NCBI RefSeq assembly: GCF_031755915.1
Contig: NC_083387.1
Coordinates: 11,553,001-11,617,000, forward strand
Source of the DNA: Ziziphus jujuba
Taxonomy: Eukaryota; Streptophyta; Magnoliopsida; Rosales; Rhamnaceae
Length of the DNA stretch: 64,000 nt
Direction of reading: 5' to 3'
Both the position numbers and the translations under genes were made by a program. Below the pieces are notes generated by a model. It was not told the origin of the DNA and did no database searches. It worked only from the letters and a program-made list of their open reading frames with translations. How positions within the stretch are numbered: position 1 is the first letter of the stretch; every line of letters starts with the position of its first letter. Of this stretch, positions 14,441 through 26,849 are shown piece after piece.

Positions 14441-14951
14441 ATATATTTTAATACCTTATAATTTCAAGTTATTGCAATTTAGGCTCTTGGTAAAAATCCA
14501 CCACAACTGAGTCCGTTATTTTTTATTTGGTGGACATTGAGCCTTCTATTAACTTAATAGTTACATATTTTAATCCTTAATGTAATTATAAAGTAAAGAT
14601 TGTGACCTTTACAAACTATTTTTATTTTTTTTTACAATCCTAATTATAAAATAATTATCACATCAGGGTATACTAATTTTATAAAGTTTGAATATAATGT
14701 AAATAATTAAGATAAAATACAAGTGATCATTTTATTGTACTGATTTATACTATTTCTTAATTTTATAAAGTCAATATGTTTTTATGTAATTAAGACTGCC
14801 TAAACATAACCTCTTGTTGGTTGGTATTGAAAATTTTAGTGATAATTGGATCAATATGCACCAAATAAAAAATAAAGAGCTTAATGTGATATATTTTAAA
14901 ATTAAAAACCTAAATTGATATATTTTGAAGTTAAAAGATATCAAAGTACAA
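14441..14951. mobile_element. Inverted-repeat element (MITE-like), ~510 bp
   Basis: The left arm (about 14441-14552) and the reverse complement of the right arm (about 14848-14951) share the ordered blocks CAATTTAGG, TTATTTTTTATTTGGTG and CATTGA/CATATTGA with similar spacing. The outer parts are more diverged. No ORF lies between the arms, and I could not fix a target-site duplication, so class and exact ends are open. Confidence 0.5.
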
Positions 14952-15476
14952 TTAATTTATATATACATGTATATATATATAATATGCATGTGTATATAGT
15001 GTTTACAATTTTGATGTGTTTGGCATATAGTTCTTATTAAAAATTTTCTTACATAGCAAGTCCTCAAAATTATTATTTGCTCAACTAGAATATTAATTTT
15101 AAATAATTAATTAATTTATCAACCATAGAAAATGCCATGGCAAGATACTTCCCATCAAATCATAACTATATATAAAAGTCTGTTGAGTCTCTATCTAAAA
15201 ATTGATAACAATTGTTATTAAATTTGGATGTCATTCAATGATAATTTATTTTACAGCCTGGTTCTATTTTATTTTATATTTAACTTATTTAACTGTTTAT
15301 ATATATTTTTTCTTTTAATATTAGAAGGCGGGAATTTGAATTTGGGATTATTGGTTATAAAAAAATATCCCGCAGGCCATCTATATGTACTAAACTAATA
15401 AATATCGTAGATTTTACTGCATCAATATTTTGTATTTAAGGTTTCTCATTTTTTATTTTTTTTTTCTTGTCATTAA

Positions 15477-15507
<31 letters not shown>

Positions 15508-16798
15508 TTCTCTTATCCAACTCATTGATGGCTTTTAAAAACTTTTCATGGACCCAAGCAAGCAAAAAAGAGTAGGTATTAAATGAATTTAAACAAGATA
15601 TGAAAGCCGTTGTTCAACCTAATAGGGTAACTATGTCACGTTCACAATGTGTACTATTACTAACATGTTGGACCGACCTAACTAATTATCAAATGGAAAT
15701 TTATGGTCAAGGAAAAAGCCAAAGAGTACTCCTTTAACCATTCCATGCGTCCCTTTTTGGGACAAATTAAATACGAAGTCACCCTACTTAACAAGTAACC
15801 ATGTTAAGCTAACTACTTATATAAGTAAAATAATTATATAAAGCAGGCTTCCAAGTTTTTTGGTCCTTCTCCTAGCTATGCAGATTCCCATGCTGGATTA
15901 ATTACACGGAAATTTATACAACTATATACATATATACTAAAAAAACTTTTACAATACTTGGAATTCGTATACAATTACATAATTTTTATACTACTAGCAT
16001 TTAGCTTGTTTAACTTAAAGAAATTTATATAAATACACGCAAAAACTTATGTGATTAAGGATTTATATGCCCGTTCAAAAATAAAAGGATTTATGTAAAA
16101 AAATATACACATATTATAAATAACAGTTATTTACAATTATTAAATTATAAAAATCATACAAATTTAACAATTATGGATGCTATCCTTCATAGTTTTTTTT
16201 TTTTTTTTATAAATCCCTTAACATATTATTTTTGTATATATATATATATATATTGTATTTAGTACGTGGTAAAATATTACATATGTATAACTTTTTTCTT
16301 TATTATTATATTTTAAATTATCATTGTACTAAATTCTAAATTAGGTTTACCAATAAAAAAATAGATTGTGCTCCATTAGTTGATAGATAAGTGCACATAT
16401 ATTAACTCTTTTTTCTAATTTCATTTTTTATTCTTGTATTAAATTTGCAAGTTATACTTCTCTATTAATGTAAGATCTCATATTTTGAGGGTCTAAATTG
16501 AAAAAATAAATTAAAAAATATATATTTTACACTTACATGCATTATTCATTAAAATATATAGATATCCAATTGAAGTATGTGTAATATATATATATATATA
16601 TATGCACACATCTAGTTAACTGATTTCCAACATTGCCAAGTCTAATACAATCGGAAATACCAATCCAAATAGATTACTTATAATTCATATAAATATAGAT
16701 ATCTTATACCATTAGAATTATAACAACATACAAATACACAAATTTTACCCAATTAGAACTTATATAACATGCAAATTCTATATAAGATTTATATAATA

Positions 16799-16829
<31 letters not shown>

Positions 16830-17369
16830 CTTATCTGAAACTTTAAGTACAAGTCCAAGTAAATCGGGTATAAGCCAAAAAATAATAATAATAATAATAG
16901 CCAAAATAAATAAAAGATAAAAAGTTGCAAGTTAATCAGACGTAGAATTTGAGTTGAGTTTCTAGTTTGGATCCAACTACAGTAATACAAATATTGGTAC
17001 TAGCTCAAAGGAACTGTTTAAAACATATATATATATATATATATTAAAAAATTTAGAAATTATAAATGAAAAAAATAATGTGAATGTAATCCGAATGTAT
17101 CACCTCACCTATGTCATATCACTTTAATTGTAAACTTGTACTTGTCCAACCATCGGTAAGTAGGAGAGAAATAGAGTCCCATCCAATTTTGTCTATACCT
17201 TCTTTGGCAACTTTGTAATTTGATTTCTTTTCTTTTTTTTTCACTTTCACGTTTATCCATTTTTCTTTACTCACAAAGATATAAAAATTCACATTTTTAC
17301 TCAGAAAAACTCGGATTTTGATGTGAAAATTAATAATAAATAAGGATGAGGGCAAAGAATTCAAAAATA
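14952..17369. other. AT-rich intergenic region with (AT)n microsatellites
   Basis: No gene seen. (TA)n runs occur at about 15477-15499, 16236-16254, 16585-16604, 16802-16830 and 17024-17042, and there is an (AAT)n run near 16879-16899. Predicted frames in this stretch encode repetitive Tyr/Ile and are not believable. Confidence 0.6.
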
Positions 17370-17370
17370 T

Positions 17371-17394
17371 AGAGAGAGAGAGAGAGAGAGAGAG
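17371..17394. repeat. (AG)n microsatellite upstream of KRP
   Basis: Twelve AG repeats about 370 bp upstream of the KRP start codon. A second (GA)n run, about 17740-17764, sits in the presumed 5' UTR directly before the ATG. GA repeats near plant promoters can bind BBR/BPC factors, but that role is inferred only. Confidence 0.9.
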
Positions 17395-17419
17395 TATGTT
17401 GGTACCTGGGATCCTTAAA

Positions 17420-17450
17420 ACCGTTTCAGATTTTCATAACGGCGCCGTTT
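17420..17450. promoter_or_regulatory. MSA-like AACGG cluster and palindrome upstream of KRP
   Basis: Three AACGG cores (reverse CCGTT) lie within 30 bp: 17421-17425 (-), 17438-17442 (+) and 17445-17449 (-). The last two form the perfect 12-bp palindrome AACGGCGCCGTT (17438-17449). AACGG is the core of the mitosis-specific activator element bound by three-repeat MYB (MYB3R) proteins. Its place about 320 bp upstream of a CDK-inhibitor ATG fits cell-cycle control, but only the sequence is observed. Confidence 0.45.
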
Positions 17451-17767
17451 CAGTTCCTTGTCGCGCTTAACCCCCTCAGGTCCCACACTTTTTATAACAG
17501 TACCAACCAGCGCAGCAACTTTTATTTCTTTATTTAATTTATTTTTCTAATAAATTTAATATTTATCTTAAATAAATCTTAACCGTCCAATTAAATCACC
17601 GCCTTGCTTTTTAATCAAATTGATCTCCCTCGGATCTCCCACTTTTAACCACGCTCTCCTCGCTATCTAAGAAACCAAAAATAGCAAAAAACAATTAAAA
17701 AGAATAAAAATAGAAAAGAAAAACGAGAGCTTGAGCGGGGGAGAGAGAGAGAGAGAGAGAGAGACAG

Positions 17768-19053
17768 ATGGAGGGTAAATTGGCGGAGAGTAAGCGAATT
17801 GCAGAGACTGCGGAGGCTACGACCACACCAGCAGGCATGGTGTCGAAGAGAAGAAAAGTTGTTTGCTCCAGACAATACTTGCATTCCCCACCATCGCCTC
17901 TCCGCTTGGATTCTCCGACCAAGCTGGACTGCATGCCGACCTCCGCCGCCGGTGATTTCAGCTCCAATGTTTGCCTCGATCATTCCGGTATATGTTGTCG
18001 CTGCTTCAACAATGCGGCCAACGACGACGACGTTGACGAGAGCTTCAAACGTGTGGATCTGGAGGAGGTCCGTTTCAATTTCTCAATTTAGAAATGTCGT
18101 CTGGTTTTCTTTCTTTATTTTTTCTTTTTGTTTTGATTAGGCACCTGTTTGGTTGTTGAGAAACAGTAGGAAAATGAAAGAACATAAACGTTTGATTTTC
18201 CATTTTTTTCTTAGACAAAAAAAAAAAAAAAAAAAAAAAATTGGAAGAAGAGGCTAAACTCGAGCAGTATTGAATACGAAACAAGTCGGTTTAGTCATTA
18301 GTGTGTGTTTCTTTTCCCTCTTTGTGTTTTCTCAGCAAACAAACTGAAAACAAAGGATCTCCGTTTTCTTTCCCGAAGTTGTTTTTTCTCATGCTATTTA
18401 AATAAAGTATTAAATTCACATAAATTTATTTATTCATTTATAAAGATTTCACGGTTTTAATTACATGTTCTTATTGCAGGTTCCGAATTCCGAAACCGTA
18501 AGAGCAAAATCCATTGAAGACAACGAAATCAGGTTTTCCATTGAACTTTCCTGTGTGTTTCTTAAACTCCACACAAAAACCGAAACGATACAATTTTCTT
18601 TTTCTCCTAAAAATGTTAAACCATCTCCGCTTTGTTCAACAGAGAACAAGAGCCGTCGGATGAACCGAGCGCGGACACCGTGGAACCTGAGACTGCAGGA
18701 GTACCTACGGCGGCGCTGGCGGTAGAGAACGACAGGAATGAACCACCGGCGCGGATTCTCCCTACGATACAAGAAATCGAGGAGTTTTTTGCCAAGGCTG
18801 AGAGCTACGAGCAAACGCACTTCACCGAGAAGTATGTGTGAACAGTATACAGAGGATTATTGTTCTTATTATTTGCTAGTACTGTGTGTTAAGATTATGT
18901 AGCGTACTACTCCATAGGCGCACTTTAGCACTGTGAGGAATCGGAACCCTAACTAACTAACAACTTTCCCATTTTTGGTGCAGGTACAACTTTGATTTTG
19001 TGAACGATGTTCCCTTGGAGGGTCGGTACGAATGGCTTCCTCTGAAACCATGA
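17768..19053 (+). CDS. KRP: Cyclin-dependent kinase inhibitor, KRP/ICK family
   Basis: Nuclear inhibitor of cyclin/CDK complexes that restrains cell-cycle progression and influences endoreduplication. Exons 17768-18067, 18480-18532, 18643-18831 and 18984-19053 join without frame error to 203 aa, within the family's usual size. The ATG opens the first long frame just after a GA-rich leader. SKRRK (residues 26-30) is a candidate nuclear signal. The conserved C-terminal CDK/cyclin-binding motif covers roughly residues 158-203: IEEFFAKAE, then FTEKYNFDFVNDVPLEGRYEW, reaching the stop. The DLEE segment closing exon 1 corresponds to an upstream conserved KRP motif. The N-terminal half is divergent, as is normal. 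The compact form and linkage to PreP suggest the KRP6/KRP7 branch. The first intron's donor (GAG|GTCCGT) is slightly unusual but keeps the frame. Confidence 0.93.
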
Positions 19054-22000
19054 ACAACAGAGAAAAAGGCTAAAATTACCACAGATAGTACCGTAAAGAC
19101 TACTGGTTTCAAAATTTACTTTGGAGGAGGAAAAAAAAAAAAAACACTTTTTATTTGCTTTTTGTACAGTTTTTTTTTTTTTTTTGGTTTTCCCTTAATA
19201 TATATATATATATATATATAATATAAAGAATCTCTCTGCCTTTGTAGTTCTAAACCACATTCGTAGAAGCTTCTTCTCTGCAAAAAATTCTTAATAATAA
19301 TATTTAGAAGTTTATAAATTTATCCTAATTTGTTTTTTTTAACAGTTAGTGTTTTTGTTTTCTTTTTTTCTTTTTGTTTCCTTTGGAAGAATACGCATGT
19401 TTATATATTGATTGATTGGCTATTTGGCTTATATATTGGTCTTCCATTTGAAAAGTGTCTTTTGTTTGGGTCCCTTTTGGCTGTTTGTTTTTATCAATTA
19501 TTGTGTTGTTTCTCAGCTTTGCATTTTGTTTTTGTAGAGCTTGTTACTGTATTACTAAAAACCTTTTCTTTTTCTTTTTATTCTTTGTTTTTTACTCTAT
19601 CTTGTTATATGTTGAGCTTTCCTCTTTCTAATATATTCTTTCAAAAAATGGAAACGATTCTTATTCTTTTGTAGACAAGGTTAACATACCTAGAGTAGGG
19701 ACCACAGGAAAAAGCTTAAAAGGCCGGTATATTATTATATTAGGAAATTCTCTCCAAGCGGTAAAGTTTCAAGGATCGATTAGCTTTTACTTGTTAATTA
19801 TGAATAGTATTTTAATCATATTCTAATGTTGCATTTGAATTTGTTCAGAAAGAAAAGAAACCCAGAAAAGAAAACAAGTTGCATATTATCCATTTGATAA
19901 GCAAAGTAGTAGGCAGAATTCAGCTCCTTTGTGAAGAGGGGGGGGAAAAAAAAAAAAAGGGAATTTTTTTTATTCGTTAGGAGCCAGAAAATATAATTAT
20001 TGAGGCAGAGAGGAACAGTATTACAAAGAGTGGCAGAGAGAGAGAGGCATTGAAAGAAACAAAAGCAAAAGGTACATCCATATTGGCATGATTATACACG
20101 TGTCAAAAGGAAATCAATTCTGTCTCATTACATGTGGGTTTTCCAGCCTTCTAGGTTTCACTTTTTCAAGCATGAAAATATAAAAAAACAATAGTAGAAA
20201 TTCATATTTTTAAACAATAAAAATTAAAAAAAAAATTGAGAAATACAATCATGGAAGGAGGAGGTTTGCACGTGGAATGGTAGAGGGGTGGTCTCCTTGC
20301 TTGGTTTGCTTTGGATCTGATGTAATTTCTTCTTCTATTTTTATTTTTTATTTTTTTAGGAGAGTCAGAGGGGTGGAAGGTAGAGAATGTTGCTTATTAA
20401 TGAAGGAGATTGATTTCGATTTGGGTGTTTCTTACCCTTTTTTTTTTTTTCTCGTTTTACGAAACTGATTATGGTGCTTACAAGGAATTACTGCTTACTA
20501 ACGGTGTTTGCTTTTGTTCAAGAATTTTTCTGATTTCCATGTCAATTTTGGTAAAATTTTAGTACTATCCAACCACCACTTGAGCAATATTATTATTTAA
20601 TTAATCAACCAGCATTGCCTAAAATATATTTCATGCCCAAATTTGGTTATTAATATATATATATTTTCTATTACTGGATGGGAGGTTTTAATTTAGCTTT
20701 ATACTTATTTGACTGCATTCGGACTATTATGTCCTTATAACTTATTCTAGTTAAAATTTGCCACACAGCTCCCTTGGTTATGACTTATGATATCATCACA
20801 TTTTACACATGTTATAGGTTAATACTTGATAATACATACGTATTTCTTTCAAAATCATTAAAACTTCTACATGTAACAAGTTATATATGTGTTGGTTTAA
20901 ATATTTCAATTAAGAGAACCATGAGGGGTTGGAGGACCTCTCTTATAGAAAGATTTTTTTTTTTTAAATAAAGAAAAAAGAAAAAAAAAATCCTGTCACA
21001 TCTGACTCAAATATGTAATCTAATTTAAATTAGAAAATACTAAGACATATATACTTTTTGTTATCTGACATATATTTTTATTAGTGTAGAGATACATCTA
21101 ATTATTATAATTTTTTTAATCTTTTATTTTTCTTACATGTGATGGCCTTAATTGAATATGAAATGTGGTATAAAATGAGCATTAAATAATTGTCTACTTT
21201 TTTATTTTCGGGTTCCCGCACCCATCACTTATGAGATCCCGTGGGCCTCCCGTGGGAGTTATCTACTTTTGTGCTAAAGTCATTTAGCTTTGGCATAAAC
21301 CTTTTTGTTGTCCATAGCTTTTTGCATTCTTAAATAATTTCATATTTCTTCTATTTGAAATTCATTAACCTTGAATTTTACTATCTTTGTTCTTTTTTTC
21401 TCAATGAGTGAAATACTTTCTCTTTTAAAAGAAAGAATGATGATGAAATTTGAAGCTTATAGTATTCTCTATAGATAATAGCTCTATGTACAAAATTTAC
21501 CAAAAAACTAAATAAATAAATAGTGCATATAGTTCGTATATCAAATGGATTACCATATATTACACAAATTTTCTTCGTTGATTCCTTCTCATCGAGCCTC
21601 TTTGCCTGTCATTCTACCTGGAGAAAAGTAGAAAGAATCAGAAATCTCTCATTCCACCTAAAATTCTAGAAATTCAATAGATCTTCAATTTATGTAAAAA
21701 TTAAACAGATCAAAACTTATCTTTCTTTAAACATGAAAGAAAAAGCTCCCTTTTGTTAAAAGTTGAAAAAAAAGAAAAAAAAAAAGACAAAATTATACAC
21801 TCTCAATCAAAATTATGTTGCCTCTTATATTTTCCAGTAGGCAGTTGGTATATATTTACGACATGCTTTTTCTTTATTTCAGATTTATAATTATATAGAA
21901 AAATTAATTCCTTCATATAAAAAACAGTAAGTTCTTTTTTTTTTGGGGGGGGGGGGGGGTGTTGGAGGATTTTGCATAAATAAAGTAAATACAACCCAAA

Positions 22001-22478
22001 TGAGATTATTTAAACCAGCTTTTTGTGGGAAATTATTAGATCGGCAAATATTTCCCAACCAAAATTATTTTAGTTTTGCTTTTAAGAAAAATGAAGCAGC
22101 TAATAAGGATATTGTATTTACTTCTTTTTATGAATTCGTGGTACATAACAATTGTATAATTAGTTAGGTGCCATAAAAAATAATATTTAATTGGTTGATT
22201 AAAAGTGAAATTAAACAGTTGGAGGAGGTGGATGAACAATTTAATTCAACAGAAGTTTCTGAATCCATATTAATTTTTGCAGGTACCACATTGATGAATT
22301 GTTAAAAAAGTGATCTAGCCTTTTCTAATCTCTTTCTCTCTCTTTCGCTGAATATTTCTCTTTCGAATATCTATAAGTAAATGCCAGTCTAAGCCTTAGC
22401 CAAACAATTTGGTTGTTAAAGCTTAGGGCCTTAGTGACTTTGCCCAACAGATCCCAAAAACCCAATCGAAAATCTAAA
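19054..22478. other. KRP 3' flank and AT-rich intergenic region
   Basis: No gene recognised. It includes a (TA)n run at about 19199-19220, a T-rich stretch at 19330-19674 that stays open by composition only, and a 15-G run at 21945-21959 following a T tract. The last ~90 bp (about 22385-22478) is the left flank of the MULE insertion. Confidence 0.6.
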
Positions 22479-22487
22479 AAATTAAAA
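22479..22487. repeat. 9-bp target-site duplication, left copy
   Basis: AAATTAAAA directly before the MULE terminal GGG. It is identical to the nine bases directly after the element (30101-30109). Nine base pairs is the typical Mutator-superfamily duplication. Confidence 0.88.
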
Positions 22488-22515
22488 GGGTTTTTTTTTG
22501 AAAAATAACCACCCT
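22488..22515 (+). repeat. MULE left terminal inverted repeat
   Basis: Begins GGGTTTTTTTTTGAAAAATA and continues ACCACCCT. It matches the reverse complement of 30075-30100 apart from a 2-bp indel and a few substitutions. Confidence 0.85.
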
Positions 22516-24666
22516 AGAAGTCTAAAATTGATAAATAACAAAAACTTTAATTTTATTGAATAATAGCCATCATTTTACATTTTCGTACCAAAATGTCCTT
22601 ATTGACCAAATTGATAAACAATAAAATTAAAAAGCTTTTTGTTTATTCTTTTTGCATTTGCAAAAAGGTTTTTCTGAAACCTCGCCATTCTTCTTCAACC
22701 ACCAGCCCCTTTCATCCCTAAAAGACCATAAAGACAATGGAGGAAAAGGAAAAGCGGCTTCAAAAAATCAAAAACCATAGAAAGCTACCAAGGAGTAAAC
22801 ACATGATAGCAATTAAAAGGTGGTCAGTCGCCATTCACCATGTTTCTTTCTTTCATTTTTTTTCACCATAGTTGCTGATCTGCTGGGCCTTAATCAGATG
22901 TAGAAAATATTACTGATAGAGGGAGAGACAGAGCCTCAAGAAAAAAAAAATGGAGATTGAAATGGTAAATTATGATTTGCTTGTCTTTCTTTTTTGCCTA
23001 TTGAATTTTGTAATTTCTAACTCTTTCATTTCGTTTTCTTAATAGATTTTAAATTTTTTTTATTGCAAATTCATTATTTTGCTTTTTTGATAGTTTATTT
23101 GATTTTGAGAATAATATTGTCTAAGTGCTAAAAGGTTTTATTTTATTTTCTTTCGACTGAGTATGTGTATTGAAAAGGGCTAATTGGGGCCGATTTGTCT
23201 GCATTGTGTACTCTTCTTGCAGCAGGTTAGTATTTTTCTTTTCTATTTTTTTTTAATACCTTCTTCTATTCTTTTCATTTTTAAGATTTTTTAAGTGCTA
23301 ATTGGGGATGAATATGAAGCTTACATTTTTTACTTTGGTTCTGATCAAAGACAAAAGTTCTGCAATCATTTTTTGAGTAAAGTTCAATGGAATGATTATT
23401 TACGGCAGGCAGAGAACCCACTTAAGTGATGTTTAATGCAATTTGTGATTGTAATCGATCAGGGGATGTATAAAAAATAAGATTAATTAACCATTATTTT
23501 AAATCTAAATTGCTTGTTATATATGTTTTGATTTTTTTATCTCCTATTGGTCTTTGTTAATTTTGGCCAGATCATGCTTTTGTCATTAACAATAGAAGTG
23601 AATTTCGTCTTCAGATTTAGCATACATGGCCTATAGTACACGAGAGCAAATCGGAGTGCAAATATTCCCTAACTTATGAAAACAGAAAAAACAATTGAAT
23701 ATTTATCAAATTTTCAATTTCAATTTGTAAAATTCCAATCTTATCACTTGGAAACACTTTAATTTTAATTTTTAAAGTAGAACCTCTCATTTTTAAAAAA
23801 AATATATATAATTGCAAAAATTCAGTGAGTATTTTATGTCATAATTCACTTGATGACAAGCTTTTTGCTTTTAGTATATCCAAAAATTGCATTTCTGTTG
23901 GATTTAGTTGACATGAGATGTATTTAAAAAAAAAAAAAGATTTATTGTTTGGCCTCACTTTGCACTAATAAGATATAATTTCTATTTTCTTATTTAATTT
24001 GGTGACTGTAACTATGAGCCCAAAAGGAATCCTAGATGATACTAGAGGTGGAATATATCTGCTGATTAAAATGGAAAATGATCAACATTCAAACTGATAG
24101 ATTGGTCAAGTAAGAGGAAGAAGTCATTGTTAATTATAATTAATGCCTTATTTATTATGCTAAATAAATTCAAACAATATGCTGCAAAGCCTATATTTAG
24201 TTTTTTTTTTTTTTTGGGTCATATTTTATGTTTTTTTTTTCATCAATGTTTCATGAGAGAGTTAAGTACGACTTTGTACTACAATAACTATATTATTTTA
24301 CCATCAACATCTTTCTTTTCTCAAATTTTGTTAAAAGCATTCTGAAAATTTTGCTAAACATATAAATATAAAAAGAAATATCGTGCTACTATTTTAAAAG
24401 TTGATACTGAAGATGAATATGTAGTTTATACTATTCTAAGTTGTTAACATTGTAAAACTTTTTCTTAGAACCTTTGTCGGTGTGACGACAATGTTTATCT
24501 TGCATGTTTAGAATGTGAAATTATCTGTAATAAAAAGCTACGTTTTTGTTGAATTTTAATGGGAAGTTTGAATGTGAAACCATAATGTTTAATATGTGTT
24601 ACAACCATAGATTATCCTTAGGAAGCAATGCCACATGCCTATGTTATGTTGCCTTATTTATTGCAG

Positions 24667-25980
24667 GTTGCATACTTCTACAAAGAGCGGACGGATTTTG
24701 TAAAGTCCGTTGATGAGTTTATCTATGCATTGGCAAAAAGTTGCCCTCAGCAAACCAATGGGTAAAGCCCCTTAACACTTACATGTTTATTGCATAAATT
24801 TTAACTATTGAATATGGTTGTAATTATATTATTGTTCATTTTTGTGCTCAAGTCCATGGAATTTTTATATGCTAAATTACCATTGAGTTTCACACAAGAT
24901 AATATATTGTTCTTTAGGAGGAAGTATGTTTATGAGGCTTACAACAAAGAACTAAGCATATGAGTTTAGGTTGATTCATGAACAGCATAATATCATTTTT
25001 ACTTCTTTGTTGTTGTTACTTTCATTATGTTTATAGATGCATTGTTTTTCTTATATTAACATTTTAAATGTAAAGATAATGCTGGATTATTTTGATGTTC
25101 ATTTATCAAAGATAATGATGGGTTTTGGTGTAAAGATATCTAATTAACCATCTACAAAATGTGGCATATTTATTATAATTCCATTTTTCACAAACCTCTT
25201 ATATGTAGCTCAATTCAAGCTTCTGGATAATTTTCCGCTTGTCAGAAAATTTTTCCTCCAAGTGGAAAGCATTTTTTTCCTGTCAGAAAACATTTTTCTC
25301 CAAATAAAGAAGTTTTAAAGGCCAGGTGTCCTATATGTGGCCATTGTGATTTTGGATAACTAATAATTTATTTTGTTCTAGGTATACATTAAGCAGTGTT
25401 ATGGAAAGTTCCTTGCCAATCCATCTAAGTTCCAATTCTCATATGCAATGCAAGAATATGTATTAGGGATTCGAATGAAGGAGTCGAAGCCATGGAAATG
25501 CGTAAATCATGTACAATATACATGTCCAAATTGTGTAATGTTAATTATTCATTTATTCATGTGCCTTCATTTATTTGTTGTGCTAACTGAAATCCTGTAA
25601 TGTATTGACAGTTGTTGATTCCACTAAATAAGCGCGCAACTAAATAACTGAAATCCTTTTATGAGCAGCGGACGGATCTTGTAGATTCCATTTATGAGTT
25701 TACATATGAATTGGCACAAAATTTCCCTCAGCAAAGTAACGAGTAAAGCCCCTTAATACGTACATGTTTGTTAAATAAATATTAACTATTGAATATGGTT
25801 CTGATAGTACTAATATATGTTATAATAATTGTTTTTGTGTAGTGGTGACTGTGGCATGTTTACACTCAAAACCATCGAGTTTTTACATGCTAGATTACCA
25901 TTGATATTCACATAAGATGACATGGAGTTCTTTAGGAGGAAGTATGCATATGAGGCTTACAACAAAGAACTAAGCATATG
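24667..25980 (+). pseudogene. Ulp1/SENP-like C48 cysteine protease remnant in MULE
   Basis: Exon-like pieces of a SUMO-protease-type domain. The first duplicated set is at 24667-24763 (KERTDFVKSVDEF... ALAKSCPQQTN) and about 24850-24962 (EFLYAKLPLSF, FFRRKYVYEAYNKELSI, stop). Then 25384-25510 (YVLGIRMKESKPW block), 25616-25650 (IPLNKRATK then stop) and the second set at 25668-25745 and 25853-25981. Only the second set keeps the catalytic-cysteine block GDCGMFTLKTIEFL (about 25853-25894), but it has an in-frame TAA where the first set has CAA. The first set has lost the DCGMF block. No HW-type catalytic histidine segment is found. Family: MULE-borne Ulp1-like genes. Non-functional as read. Confidence 0.75.
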
Positions 25981-26275
25981 AGCTGGGTGGTGATGCATTT
26001 TTCTTTCCTTTTGTCATGTTTATAGATGCATATTCTTTATTATATTAGACTTTTAATTGTAAAGATAATGGTGGCTTATAATGTTCATTTAACAAAGATA
26101 ACGATGTGTTATTGATGTAAGGATAACTAATTGATCTTATAAAAAATGTGCCATGTTTATTTATTAGAATTCCATTATACACAAACGTCTTACGAGCTCA
26201 ATTGCAAATTCTAAAAACTTTTCCGTTTGTCGGAAAATATTTTCTCTAGGTGGAAAACTTTTCCTCCTGGAGGAA
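24673..26275. repeat. Direct duplication inside the MULE, period ~989 bp
   Basis: 24673-25297 is repeated at 25662-26275. Order is conserved throughout: Ulp1 exon, intron, EFL exon with FFRRKY, the GTAAAGATAATG region, and a tail of TTTCC/GGAAA motifs. A partial third copy of the tail begins near 26303. The copies differ by many substitutions and small deletions. Confidence 0.85.
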
Positions 26276-26465
26276 AATTTTTCCTCTAGTCGGAAATCCC
26301 ATATGGAGATCAATTGAAGCCTCTGGATAAATTTCCGCCAAGCGGAAAATTTTTTCTTCAAGCGGAAATAGCTTTCCTCCTGTTGGAAAAAATTTCCTCC
26401 AAGCGGAAATCGTTGAATAATTTTTACTCCTATCAGAAACTAATTTCCTCCACTTGGAAAATCAA
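25230..26465. repeat. Clustered TTTCC-n-GGAAA inverted motifs
   Basis: Two clusters, 25230-25310 and 26215-26465, contain short units such as TTTCCGCCAAGCGGAAA and TTTCCTCCAAGCGGAAA, each able to pair TTTCC with GGAAA across 6-8 bases. Related GGCGGAAA/GGAGGAAA units recur near the other end of the element (29484-29600). Function unknown; they could be transposase- or host-factor-binding sites. Confidence 0.6.
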
Positions 26466-26849
26466 TTTCTAATAGATTATTTAAGTTAATAGTGGGGTAA
26501 AAAAATTGAGAATGGAGACAAATATTATATAAGATGAAGATGGAATTAACAAAAAATGTATTGACATTTAAAATCAATAACCATTTTAAATAAAAGAAAA
26601 AATGATATATGTTTGTTTTTCTTTTCAAAATCATTTGGACATTTCATAAAATGATATGTAAATTAAAGATTTAAAATCAACTTCAAAAAGCCTCTTTTCA
26701 TTTGGGATTAAATTCAAAAAAAAAAATTGCTAATAAATCTTCCACCGTGGAGTAGAAAATATTATATCCAATATATGAAATAATTATCAAAACATATTAA
26801 ACCATAACACTAAATTAAAACTTTCTAATTTGAAGCATAAGACAATGGA

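Noticed and set aside
16704..16990. Overlapping Tyr/Ile-rich frames on the - strand
   Set aside because: Generated by (AT)n and (AAT)n microsatellites.
19330..19674. 114-codon Phe/Leu-rich frame that looks like a membrane protein
   Set aside because: T-rich intergenic composition gives runs of Phe/Leu codons; no family similarity or exon context.
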